Positions 53,786 through 64,000 of a DNA stretch of 64,000 nucleotides are shown piece by piece; the stretch's first letter is position 1; every line of letters begins with the position of its first letter. Made by a program: the position numbers and the translations under genes. Source of the stretch: Silurus meridionalis (Eukaryota > Chordata > Actinopteri > Siluriformes > Siluridae); assembly GCF_014805685.1 (NCBI RefSeq), contig NC_060893.1:15534273-15598272 (forward strand), written 5' to 3'. Below the pieces are notes generated by a model. It saw nothing but the letters and a program-made list of their open reading frames with translations, made no database searches and was not told the DNA's origin.

Positions 53786-54389
53786 GATTTATTCATTGAT
53801 AGAAACTCAAAGCACTTTTTTGCTTTGCAAATGTAAAAGTAAATGTAAATACTGTGTTGCAATACAATCATCTGACACAGCATCTTCATGATACTTGAGA
53901 TTCCAATGAGATTCAGGAAACTGGAACTGATATTCTCCAAATCAGTATGAGTGCACTTCATTTTACTCTGGGGAAATTTAAAAAACTGCACACTAGTATA
54001 ATGTTTTGGCGCTGGGTGTCTGTTTTTATATTACCGAAGCTGTGTGCAGCTGAAATTGTTGTAGCCAGCTGCATAATTAAACTTTTGTTGACTTAAAGTA
54101 CAAGGATGGATTATTATCTGCTCTGGCTTGACTTCAAGATACGATTGAAATGAAAAAAGAAAGATAACTTGATTTTATTGTCATAATTACCATTACTTTT
54201 TGTGAAATAGGGTTTTTAGCTACATAATAGGAGGCACAAATGGATCACATCCTAAGCCAGTCTTCATTCTAATAGATAATTAACCCCTTTGTGAACCAGA
54301 GAGCCTGTCTATTGCAGGAAGAATGATTAAATAAAAGGAGCTTGTGTAATGAGGGGATTACACTCACATGGCAAGCACTAAGGTCCAGA

Positions 54390-54428
54390 AACAAGAGATA
54401 GAAAGAGAGAGGGAGAAAGAGAGAGAAT
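54390..54428. repeat. GA-rich simple repeat
   Basis: AGAGAGAGGGAGAAAGAGAG-type purine tract. Confidence 0.8.
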
Positions 54429-54774
54429 GGAGGAATCGGTAGTTAGTTTTATGTTTCCTAATAAATTCTATTCTATTTTCTACCACTAGATTTCACAGGT
54501 TTATACATCAGCTATCAGAAAATTAGACTAGAGCCATAGCCAGAGGAAGCAGATAATATGACATCTTTGTGTTACTGCTTAATTATTTCTGCAATTACTG
54601 TGTGTAGGTGTTTTATGTGTTTCATGATTTTAAAGTTTAATCCATAATGGACAGTGTAAACACAAGGACAGTTGCTGAATTTCCTTCCACATTTTCATTT
54701 TCATATTACAACCAATCCCCATTATAACTGAAAAAAAAATGAAGGAAAGTGGAAAACAGTTGTATAAAGGAAAG

Positions 54775-54816
54775 AAAGATAGAGAGAGAGAGGGAGGGAG
54801 GGAGGAAGAGAGAGCA
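54775..54816. repeat. GA/GGGA simple repeat
   Basis: AGAGAGAGAGAGGGAGGGAG-type tract on the plus strand. Confidence 0.85.
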
Positions 54817-56130
54817 GAGAATGAGAAATATGTGGACACATGAGTCAATGTTCAATACTGTTCCATGGAAAGAGCGATGTAGTCATTGGGCTAAGATGTG
54901 CCAATTTGTGTCTCTGCTGATGGAAATAGAAAGTGCCTGTGGTGGTTTTAACTCATTGGCTTAATGTACTTTCTCTTCCTGAGCTGGGAATATCAAGGCT
55001 ACTCCACTGGACTGGTTCAGAGCTGGGTATAGTGCATATATTTTGACTGATTTATTTCTGTGTCAACTTAGATGATATCTGTTTATAGCCAGATAAACAA
55101 TTCCCCTCTGGAAAAATTTTATTAATAATCTTCTGTTTGAGCAATTTTCACACATACATTTACATATTTATCAACTATATACTATAAAATATATTATTGG
55201 GACTATACAAAGTTAGAAATGAGTACATGTTGAATGTCTGTGTGTTTTCATGAAACAGTAACAAGCCTTTATTACTATTTTGACCAAAAAAATGCTAAAA
55301 CAAATTTGATCTCTGCCACATGAAAATTAATATCAAATATGTACTATAAAATCCCTGTGGTTACTATCGCCATTCGTAGAAAGTGAGTGTGTAAAAATTC
55401 CTTGAAGTAAACCCTTTCCACTCCGTGGCCACCTTGTCAATGATCAGGGGCAGTTATGTCTAATTACACAGGACAGGATTCCTTTACTTGAATGGAGAGA
55501 GACAATAACCACAAAATGTTTAAACTAAAGAAATGGGGCAAAGGTTTGATGATGCCATTCATAATTATGTCTGTTTCTATGGTAACAGTGCATGTCAGCC
55601 CAGAGTATTGGGCAAACTCTAAATGTCTTTCCATTCCATTCCTGCTTTGTGCACTACATATTGTCTTTTATGTACAGTAGCCAATAAGAAGCCAGAATTC
55701 ACCCTGTAGCTTGACTTTGTAGTCAGTTTTTATAGAATAAAAATTTATTTACATTGACTATATATAATGCCATGGAGACCTTATCTGCAGCCACAGCCTG
55801 GGTTTAAAATACCTGCAGAAATCCTGAATGTAATAATAAAATAAAAAATCTGTAATAATAATATCTGAGATTTTGCTTAATTAACTGTTGTCGTATTTAT
55901 TATTAACAATATATTTTTAGCTAGAGACTACTTCAACAAGGTTACAATTTTAAACTGAGAAAGAATAAATTACTGAGTGTTTAGTGGATGATTACAGTAT
56001 ACCATTAATGTGGTTTAGGTCCTAAAACAGTTGTTTCCTACTTGCTTACTTTTATATAGAACATAAATCATTTGTTCACTAAAGACAACAGCTTTATTTC
56101 ATGGTGTGGGAAGCATTAAGCCTCTCAAAT

Positions 56131-56290
56131 CAGGAGGTAGCTTAGTGGTTAAGTCATTGGACTTTGGATCAGAAGGCCATGAGTTTAAATCTCAGTAAAA
56201 CCAAGCTGCCGTTCCTGGGCCCCTGAGCAAGGCCTTTAACCCAATAGCTGCTCAGTAGTATAAATGAGATCAAGGTAAGTTGCATGAGCC
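56131..56290 (+). repeat. tRNA-derived SINE (R3)
   Basis: The best R3 copy here. The head is AGGAGGTAGCTTAGTGGTTA (box A) and GAGTTTAAATCTCAGTAA (box B region). The body is CCAAGCTGCCGTTCCTGGG then CCCCTGAGCAAGGCCTTTAA. The 3' part TATAAATGAGATCAAGGTAA is followed by loss of the tail. Confidence 0.7.
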
Positions 56291-57965
56291 ATATTTTGAA
56301 TTGAAATATCATAAGAATATCTAATGTTCAAAATATCAGAGTGTTTCGATTAAAGTGTTCACTCTGTTATTGGAAGATCGCATCTTTGATCATGATTACG
56401 CAACATGCCTGGAGTTCAACAGAGAATAATTGTCTCTCCGAGACACAAAGAGTGAATGTAAAGAACTAAAATAATAACTAAAAAGAAATTAGACATATTT
56501 TATACATAGGTATTTCATACACACTTAGATATATTACAACGTTGAATAACTAATAATTTAACAATATAAAAATTTTGGAATTATTTTAGGTAGAATAAAT
56601 AAAGCATGCATAAATAAAAAGTGTGTCCAAATGAATACTCAAATTCTGTGCTCTACATTAGGGACTGTCAAAATGCACACGCTGGTGAACTAACAGGCTG
56701 CAAATTTTAATGGTTTCTCTTAAATATTCCAACACCCCTTACTCATCAATCCAACTTATGAGAGCATTGATAATGAGTTGGTGTTCTGAATTAATTTAAA
56801 GCAGAAAAAAAAATACAGTATGTGGTACTTTTTGGGTCTTCAAGGATTTGTATTTTCATTTGTACTATTTGAATAAACATGAGGATCAGGCAACACAGAT
56901 CTCAGTTAGTATACATTGAGGACATGAAGATAAATGAATTTGGCACATGATATAACACAAATAGTTTCAATCAAGGTGAGTTGTTTCCTCTCACATTTAT
57001 ATACTAGTAATTAAATGCAAAATTGTGATTTATTTGTTATAAATCAACATGCTGAAACTGTTGTCAATAAGGCAAATAGGCAAGCAAAGAGGACAATGTG
57101 GAAATTACAGTGAGGGAAGTAATGCAGAAGTGACAATGTGTCAAAATGACTGCATGCCAATCAAATGCACCACAAAACTTGATGCCTTTTTACCCTGCGA
57201 GGGCACAGTGAGGGATTTTACACAGCTTATATTAATATAGTGTCAGTGCATAATACATACTAAAGGCCTCCATCTATATTTATGGTTCAGTTTCTGGATC
57301 ATACAAAGGTTGTGTTGGTGACACTGAAATGTAATTTTTATTAGGATTTTCTTACTTCTTCCCTGCAATTTTAGAATTAATTGATTTGAAGAATTGTGAA
57401 AGAGTATACATACACAGAGCATCTGCTGTTTTATAAGCGCAAGTGGGTGTACTGTGATTTCAGAGATTATGAAAATTCCAACGCATATTTAGTGCATGTC
57501 TAAATTCAGTTTAATTTATTAGAAGTGTATAGCAATTTGCCTTCTTGACTCACAAAAGGAGACAGTGCTGTGCCTTGATTACTTTGGGAAAAGGAATGGC
57601 ACAATGCTTCTGTACACTGCAAAAAAGTGTTAGCAAGTGAAAGTATTTTGCATATAGTCCATTGTATGTAATATTTATTTTCATACAAAATATAAGATTA
57701 CTAAACATTATTTCTTGGCATCATTACTTCAAATTGGCTTTTTCTTTAAAATAAATGTTAAACATAATATGAAAAGAATGAAATAGGTTTAATTTCATAA
57801 TTGGTTTAGTATAATCTTAAAATAGGAAATATATAGATATAGATATATAGATATATTTGACAATATTCAAGATAGTAAGATGTTATTGTGTGTATTTGTT
57901 AGTGCACTTTTATTTGACATGATATTATGAATATAAATATAAAATATAAATAATACTGAAGACAA
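56291..57965. other. Intergenic, A/T-rich
   Basis: Nothing recognised apart from a GATATA-type simple stretch at 57828-57858. Confidence 0.5.
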
Positions 57966-57969
57966 ACTA

Positions 57970-59138
57970 TAAAAGATCATGTATGGAATTAATTACAAAT
58001 ATGTTTTATATTTGATATTCTTAAAAGTAGACATTTTTTGTTTTTATGAAAGCTTTGCACACTCTTGGCATTCTCTCGGTCATCCTCATTAAGTAGTCAC
58101 CTGGAATGTTCCAATAATCTTGAGGAGTGTTGAGTGTTTGTTGGCTGCTTCACCTACACTCTTCAATTCAACTCATCCCAAAACATCTTAACTGTATTTA
58201 GATCAGTTGAATGTGGAGGCCAGGTATTCTGATGCAGCTCTCCATCACTCTCCTTCTTAAACAAACAGCACTTACATAACCTAGAGGTGTGTTTGGGGTA
58301 ATTGTCCTGCTGGAAAACAAATGATCTTCCCACCAAGTGAAAACCAGATTGGATGGCATGTCACTGCAATATGGTAGTAGTCATGCTGGTTAATTGTGTA
58401 ACACCAATATCCTCAATGCTTCATAGTGGGAACCTCACATTAAGAAACTATCTGTTCATTTTGTATTTGACCTGAAGGCCTGACTCACGCAGTCTCCTTT
58501 GAACAGTGGATAATGAAATATGCCTGCCACTTGAACTCCGACAAGCATTTGTGTACGAGTGGTTTCTGAGGCTGGTTATTCTATTAAACTTATTCTCTGC
58601 AGCAGAGGTAGCTCTTGGGTTTCCTTCCCTGGGACAGTTCTCATGAAAGCCTGTTTTATCATAGTGTTTAGTGGTTTCAGTGACTGCACTTGGGAATACA
58701 TTTAAAGTTCTTGAGATTTTTTGGACTAACCTTCATTTCTTGCAGTAATGATAGATGATTGTTTCTCTTTACTTAGCTGAGTGTTTTTTGCCATTATGTG
58801 GATTTGTACAGTACTTATAGTAGGACTAATAGGCTACTGACTCTGTACTCTGTACAAGACAACTAAGGATCTAAAGTACATTAGGAAAGTCACAAATGTC
58901 ACAAATGAACTCTTGACAAGGCACACCTGTGAATTTAAAACAATCTCATTGTAAAACTGATCAAGGAATGCCAAGAGTGTGCAAAGCTGTTATGAAAGCT
59001 AAATGTAGATACTTTGGACAATCTAAAATATAAAACGTTTTGGTTTGTTTCATTTTTTTTAGTTTACTACACATTTTCATACATGACATCCATTATAAAA
59101 TAAAAAAAACATAAAGTCCAAACTTTTGACTGGTACTG
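57970..59138 (-). mobile_element. Tc1-like transposon, nearly full length, dead
   Basis: The right end is TTTTGACTGGTACTG before TA at 59139-59140. An inner inverted repeat AGCTTTGCACACTCTTGGCA is perfect over 23 bp at both sides (58051-58073 and 58966-58988). The minus strand encodes a transposase remnant: start MAKNTQLSKEKQSSII (near 58795), then RRLRESGLQVKYKMN. The DDE part FQQDNYPKHTSRLCK keeps the second Asp. In DLNTVKMFWDEL the family's catalytic Glu is Lys, and a stop follows in the next codons. Confidence 0.82.
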
Positions 59139-59416
59139 TATATTGTATATGCACATATACTGTACATTCTGTATATAATATTAAGCTGTATTATGTTTTA
59201 AGGTTCCCCTTGAATAGAACACACCTGATTTCATTAAATGCACTTTGATCAAATGTTATGTATTTTATGATGGAGGTTGGTATGGTTTCATTCCATACTA
59301 ATGAAGGAAAAATGCCACCACTAATTCCAGCGCTAGTCACCATGTGGGCAGAATGTTGTGAAAAAGATCTTAAGATAAATCTGGGATACATTTAGAAGTG
59401 TAAAGAAGCATGTGTA

Positions 59417-59453
<37 letters not shown>

Positions 59454-59528
59454 GTTATTAATAATTTAACTGGGCATATCTTCGTTCTAACTACAATTGC
59501 CTATAATCAAAATAGCACCTAAAGCATT
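59139..59528. other. Intergenic with (ATT)n
   Basis: Contains the ATT microsatellite at 59420-59461. Nothing else seen. Confidence 0.55.
59420..59461. repeat. (ATT)n microsatellite
   Basis: About 13 ATT units with one ATTGTT interruption. Confidence 0.95.
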
Positions 59529-59529
59529 A

Positions 59530-59712
59530 GTATACTAATTACATTTTTATTTTATTTACATTTATTAATTGAACAGACATTTAAATGTAATTTATAACTG
59601 AGATGGGAAATGTGGGCTGAAGGTTTGCTCGGTGCTCTGTGGCAGTGGAGGAATTTGAACCTGCAATTTTCCAGTCATTCACACCGAAACCTATGCCCTT
59701 TTCACTGTCTGT
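59530..59712 (-). repeat. Degraded tRNA-derived SINE, minus strand
   Basis: TTATTTACATTTATTAATTG (eroded tail), then GTGGAGGAATTTGAACCTGC (box B region) and ACCGAAACCTATGCCC in the order expected for an R3-type SINE read backwards. Confidence 0.4.
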
Positions 59713-61153
59713 CAAAATAGTAAATCTCAAATGTCTAAAAATAAGCAGTGAATAACAATGGCTGCATTACAGACCATTGAGAGAATCACCAGGTTTCTTA
59801 TGAAATCACAAACCTGCTTTGCCTTGTCATTGCTTTGTTACCAGATTGTGATCATCTGTTCCGTTTTACACCTTGATATATGTGTCTATGTGCACTCTAA
59901 TGTTTTTTCTTTTATTCCAAAGATCTAAAAAAGCACAAAAATCTAAGCATTCATGCATTTATAAGTCATTAATTATGAAGCAGTAAAATAAATATTGTAT
60001 TTAAAATAGTCTTATAAAAATGGGGACTATGATGTTCCTTTGGGTAAATAGACATTCATAATAATAAAAAGGCAGAAGATATAGAATGGTAAAGGTGTCT
60101 ATCTTTCAAATCTGGATGTTTATTTTGTGTTTAGAGTCGGTGAATTTTGATGGAGAAGACTATTTATTTACCAAAACAGCTTTAGAATAGAATAGAGTAT
60201 CAAGGCCATCTTATTTCCCAAAAGTTTTACTGTTCTCTAAAAAATCTCTAAGAGCTATTAAGGCTCAGGCTCTGTGGACACACTCAGGATAAAGACAGCT
60301 GCAAAGACACAAGATATCAGCGCAATACAGCTAAGAGCACTGGCAAAATGTGCTCAGGTATTCACCAGAGATGGGTTTCAGGGTTTTTATGTTATTGCTA
60401 CTGGAAATACCAGGTGTCTGCAAGCAGTTTTACTATAATATTCATTCTGACAACTTTAGCTAACAAACAAAAACAGAAAGTCAAAAACAAAAGAGAATAA
60501 AGAGGAACAATATTTACTGCATTTTAAAGGACTTTGAAATAGTGAAATTAATGTCAACACCATGCACTATTTTATAGTGTGCATGAATTAGAGAATTTAC
60601 ATCAGGCTTAAAGGAGTCCACTTGTGATTCTATAGAAAATCAATGATTTTCAGAAGCCTTTTTTTTTTCTTTTTTTTTTTATCTGGGCTCTGTTTCTCAT
60701 TCATCTGTGATCCTGTAGCCATGGAAACTCTATGAAATGCTGTTGCAAGGTTAAAACTTTCATTGTGCATGCTCAAACCGGTGGACGTTTACACATTACT
60801 ACTCGTTCATGGCTGAAGAGAAATGCTGAATGGAAACCCAAATGGACACATAAGAAAATAGCACCAGAGAGATGGGACCGTATAAATACAATGTGGCGAT
60901 TGTGGTGGTACTACAGCTAATGACAGCATAGCTATGTCTGAATAGGCTGCTGTCAGATTGCTTTTGTTGATCTCTGTACAGCTGAAAGCATGGATGACTA
61001 TTACTTTACAAGTTGCTGACATTCAGAAGGAAAACATAAAGGGCTACATTTCCATAATAACTATGTGCATGTGCAATACACATTTTTATTATAAGAGGAG
61101 GCAAAAGATGTTGCATGATTATGTAATTGCTGCCAAATCATAAAGTTATTTTG

Positions 61154-61211
<58 letters not shown>

Positions 61212-61655
61212 AGCGAGACGTTGGGTGTATAAGCAGCAGGGTTTCTCTTCAGTCACTTTCTGTCAGACTATTGCTATATGTGTAAAGTATTTTATGCCCC
61301 TCTGGAAAAATATACCTTTCTGTTATATTTACCTCAGGGAAAAGGTGAAATTGTAAAAAGTTTTTGTACATTTAAGCCACCTACTGATTCTGATATATGG
61401 ATCAACAAAATATTGCTATTACTTTAGAAACTCCAACAAGTGAAAGCTTGCTTCTGTTGCTCACTGTAACATAATAGAATATGTAACATAGGATTATGTG
61501 CATTAATACAGACTAAGGCCAAAGGAACCTGGAGATATCATGTGCAAAGGTCTTTTTCTCTATCCTCAGCATCAGATTTTTATTCTTGCCTGACAAATTG
61601 CTCAGTGTTGTAAAGAGTTTTATAGAATTCCTGTCAGCTCAAACCAGTCTGGTTA
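59713..61655. other. Intergenic with one microsatellite
   Basis: No gene. There is a T-rich run at 60659-60681 and the GT run at 61157-61204. Frames of about 60-70 codons near 60730-61140 match nothing I know. Confidence 0.5.
61157..61204. repeat. (GT)n microsatellite
   Basis: An uninterrupted GT run of about 24 units. Confidence 0.97.
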
Positions 61656-61659
61656 TTTT

Positions 61660-61955
61660 CCTCTGCTCTCTCTCACCAGCAAGGTGAGATCACAGGATAA
61701 TTTTTTGTTTTGTTTTTTGCACCATTCTATGTTATCTCTACAGACTGTTGTGTGTGAAAACCCTAGGAGATCAGCAGTATGTGAAATACTCATATCAGCC
61801 CATCTGGTAGCAAAAAAAACATGATTAAAATGCCATTACTAAAGTCAAGAAATCGCACCGATGTCTGATACTATGAACATTATTATTGACTTATTGGATA
61901 ACTTCATGTGCAAGTAACAGGTGTTCCTAATTATGTGGACAAGGAGTGTATATTT
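61660..61955 (+). repeat. Dispersed DNA repeat (non-autonomous)
   Basis: TTTTGCACCATTCTATGTTA, GTGTGTGAAAACCCTAGGAG, ATCAGCAGTATGTGAAATAC, TCAGCCCATCTGGTAGC and the end AACAGGTGTTCCTAATTATG with GGACAAGGAGTGTA follow a very common fish repeat. The first boundary is approximate. Confidence 0.55.
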
Positions 61956-61996
61956 TTTTAACTTTCCACTGGTAAATTCTTATCTGATTAGAACGC

Positions 61997-61997
61997 A

Positions 61998-62059
<62 letters not shown>
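61997..62059. repeat. (CA)n microsatellite
   Basis: About 30 CA units. Confidence 0.97.
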
Positions 62060-62061
<2 letters not shown>

Positions 62062-62230
62062 ATATGGCCAAAGGTTGACCTGACCCTCACAGCTATATAT
62101 GTTTTTTGAGATCCTCCTTTGCTATAACAACATCCACTCTTCTGTGAAGGCTTTTAGCAGGATTTCGGCTGTGTGAATTGTTTTGTGGGATTGAGGTCAG
62201 GGCTCTGTAACCCAAACTTGTTTGAATTTT
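62060..62230 (+). mobile_element. Tc1-type MITE fragment (as at 1303-1597)
   Basis: Starts ATATATGGCCAAAGGTTGAC like the family terminus, then CATCCACTCTTCTGTGAAGG and GGGATTGAGGTCAGGGCTCT. The rest of the element is gone. Confidence 0.6.
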
Positions 62231-62234
62231 CAGT

Positions 62235-64000
62235 TGTGTGCACTTCACTTTTGTTCATTATATTTATATCCTATTTTTTAAAATCAATATCAGGCATTTT
62301 TTACAAGCCAAAGTCCACACCAGATGCCATGATTTTACTGTGACATTTTATGAATCATTTGGTCACAGCACCAAATGAAAGAAAGGGACATTTGACAACT
62401 GGATTCAAAAACACAGACAGGCTGGCATCACATTGGGATGTGAGTCACTGTAGGGAAGAGCCTTCCATAAGGAAACCTCCATCTGTTTCATTGAAATCAA
62501 TGTGCTTCAGCCTTTTAAAGATTACCTTCATCTGCTGTTTTCCTCTGTTTTCTGAAACTGATGCATTAACACACTATCTAATTATAGAAGACAAAAAAAT
62601 AAACAAAAAAAACATGTGACTACAACATGCTTCAGACAGGCACAAATAAATTGTTACAGAAAGTGAAGATATATGCTAGTAATTTATTTTGTGAAGTGTT
62701 TTGGTCCTGCATGACTCTGTCTCTCACTTTGTGCTGAACATTCAATCAATATGTAGTTTGTCTGTAAGAGACTTTCAAACATGGGCCTCAGTATAACCCA
62801 CATAAATTGTTTTGGCTCCCACCACTAAAGTTCTAGACCTTCAGTTTATAGCCTGTGCAATCATCCAGGAAAAAGGATTTTTGGTACAACTGAGCAGTGG
62901 ATATTGGCATTGAAAATTGAACAAATTGTTTTCATTGTTTTGTTACATTTTGTTATATAGTGCAATATTTGATTTCACATAAATGAATATATAGGACAGT
63001 TAATTTGTTTGTTTGTTTATTTTTTTATTTGTGATTTGATTTATTTATCAATGATATTCACTTATTCATCACATATAAGTCACACATCATGGCATAACAA
63101 ATTTAAATGTATTTTCACACGTTTTTCAAAGACACTAACATTAATTATTATTGTTGTTGTTGTTGTTGTTGTTATTATTAATAACACTATTATTATTACA
63201 TTTGAAATGCATGTGATGTTTCCCCCCATAATAAATAGATCTAGAGCATCTAGTTGCCTAAACAACTGCACACAAGGAATACACTTTGGACAGGACAGAG
63301 GTCAGTCAAAATAAAGTAGAGTATGATTTGAATATACAACTAAAATCTCAAAATGTATAACTGTCTGTTTAGTACTGCTCTGTAAGGACTAGTGCCAGTT
63401 CACTTGAATCATAACCATGTTAATGTTGGCTAGGTCTTTAGGCAGTAAACATAGCTTAACATACAGTATGTTAGCTACATGAGTATGACATAAAAGATAA
63501 TGAGAAAAGTTTTACTGGAGAAATGTAGAAAATAAATTATTGAGACTGTACATCGTTGGCTGATTTCAGATCTATCAGTGAGCAAGTTGAGCTCAGCATT
63601 GCTTTTCTAGGTGTCTTTTCCCAGCGTGAGTGTGTGACTGTGGCACTCACTTATCCAATAAGTTAGATCATGACACAGCTTGAGTATAAAAAAAGCTTGC
63701 TATACAATACAGTCTGGCTTTTTATCCTTTGAGGGTTTTCCTGCTTAGTGTGTGTGTGTGGACAAAAAGACATGCCTTAGTGCATCTGGGAGACAGAAGG
63801 CCTACTATATATTGGCCAATTCTGAAGGTTGATGGTCTTTTCTGGCCTCATTAGATGTGTCTTTTTCATGAGATCAATCCAAAGGCTCACAATGATGCCT
63901 TTGGTGACCAGACAGCAAACCCTTATCCACATTCAGGTTTAGGTCTTTCTGTCTTTCATGAGGTATGAAGTTCACTTCAGATATGTAGCTAGAGGCCACT
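62235..64000. other. Intergenic to the window end
   Basis: A/T-rich. A TTG/ATT microsatellite is at 63146-63200. No supported gene, and no exon of a neighbour is seen before the right edge. Confidence 0.5.
63146..63200. repeat. (TTG)n/(ATT)n microsatellite
   Basis: Seven or so TTG units followed by ATT units. Confidence 0.9.

Larger units (their letters stand above)
53790..56125. other. Intergenic
   Basis: No gene supported. Purine-rich simple tracts lie at 54390-54428 and 54775-54816. Confidence 0.55.

Noticed and set aside
53599..53991. 130-codon minus-strand frame
   Set aside because: Runs antisense through the 3' UTR of the LINE fragment. No protein likeness.
61921..62109. Frame with a long His-Thr run
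   Set aside because: Translation of the CA microsatellite. The same applies to 38016-38315.

Overview
The window reads as AT-rich nuclear DNA from a ray-finned (teleost) fish. The evidence is a spliced vertebrate-type gene with GT-AG introns and a repeat load typical of fish: many dead Tc1-like transposons, L2-type LINE tails, a DIRS-like tyrosine-recombinase retrotransposon, tRNA-derived SINEs, and long CA/TA microsatellites. The repeat mix would fit an otophysan such as a catfish, but nothing here fixes the species. All family names come from recognition, not from a database search.

Only one protein-coding gene can be supported. It is smu1 (WD40-repeat spliceosomal factor SMU1), on the minus strand at 1-6299. 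Ten complete coding exons and part of the eleventh can be placed to the base. Together they encode residues 1-454 of a protein that is about 513 residues in vertebrates. The last ~59 codons lie beyond the left edge. The start codon is at 6299, and an ETS-type promoter motif lies just upstream near 6343-6352. Two larger introns and intron 1 hold old repeats.

From about 6.5 kb to 64 kb (some 57 kb) I find no convincing host gene. This stretch is a gene desert or a very long intron or flank of something outside the window. Its recognisable content is mostly dead mobile DNA. The pieces are: an L2 LINE 3' end (14.57-15.31 kb); two minus-strand L2 pieces (17.2-18.34 and 19.8-20.64 kb), the first split by a younger plus-strand LINE tail and the two separated by about 1.5 kb of unrelated DNA; a TA-flanked mariner-like MITE (33.69-34.26 kb); a DIRS-like element with inverted ends, RT, RNase H and tyrosine recombinase remnants (34.44-36.66 kb); Tc1-like elements at 27.6, 28.9, 39.0-39.9, 40.89-42.37, 46.3-46.9, 49.4-50.5, 50.7-51.1 and 58.0-59.1 kb; and a tRNA-Glu-derived SINE with a perfect 17-bp target duplication (53.0-53.25 kb).

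Between the repeats are several high-complexity blocks with no coding signal (for example 45.19-45.57, 22.56-23.14 and 43.0-43.33 kb) that look like candidate conserved non-coding elements. I saw no clearly new biological system. The most unusual structures are a double inverted duplication inside a Tc1 copy (49551-49654), an inverted repeat enclosing a CA/TA microsatellite (44474-44631), and a 30-bp in-frame duplication across the RT active-site motif of the DIRS remnant.
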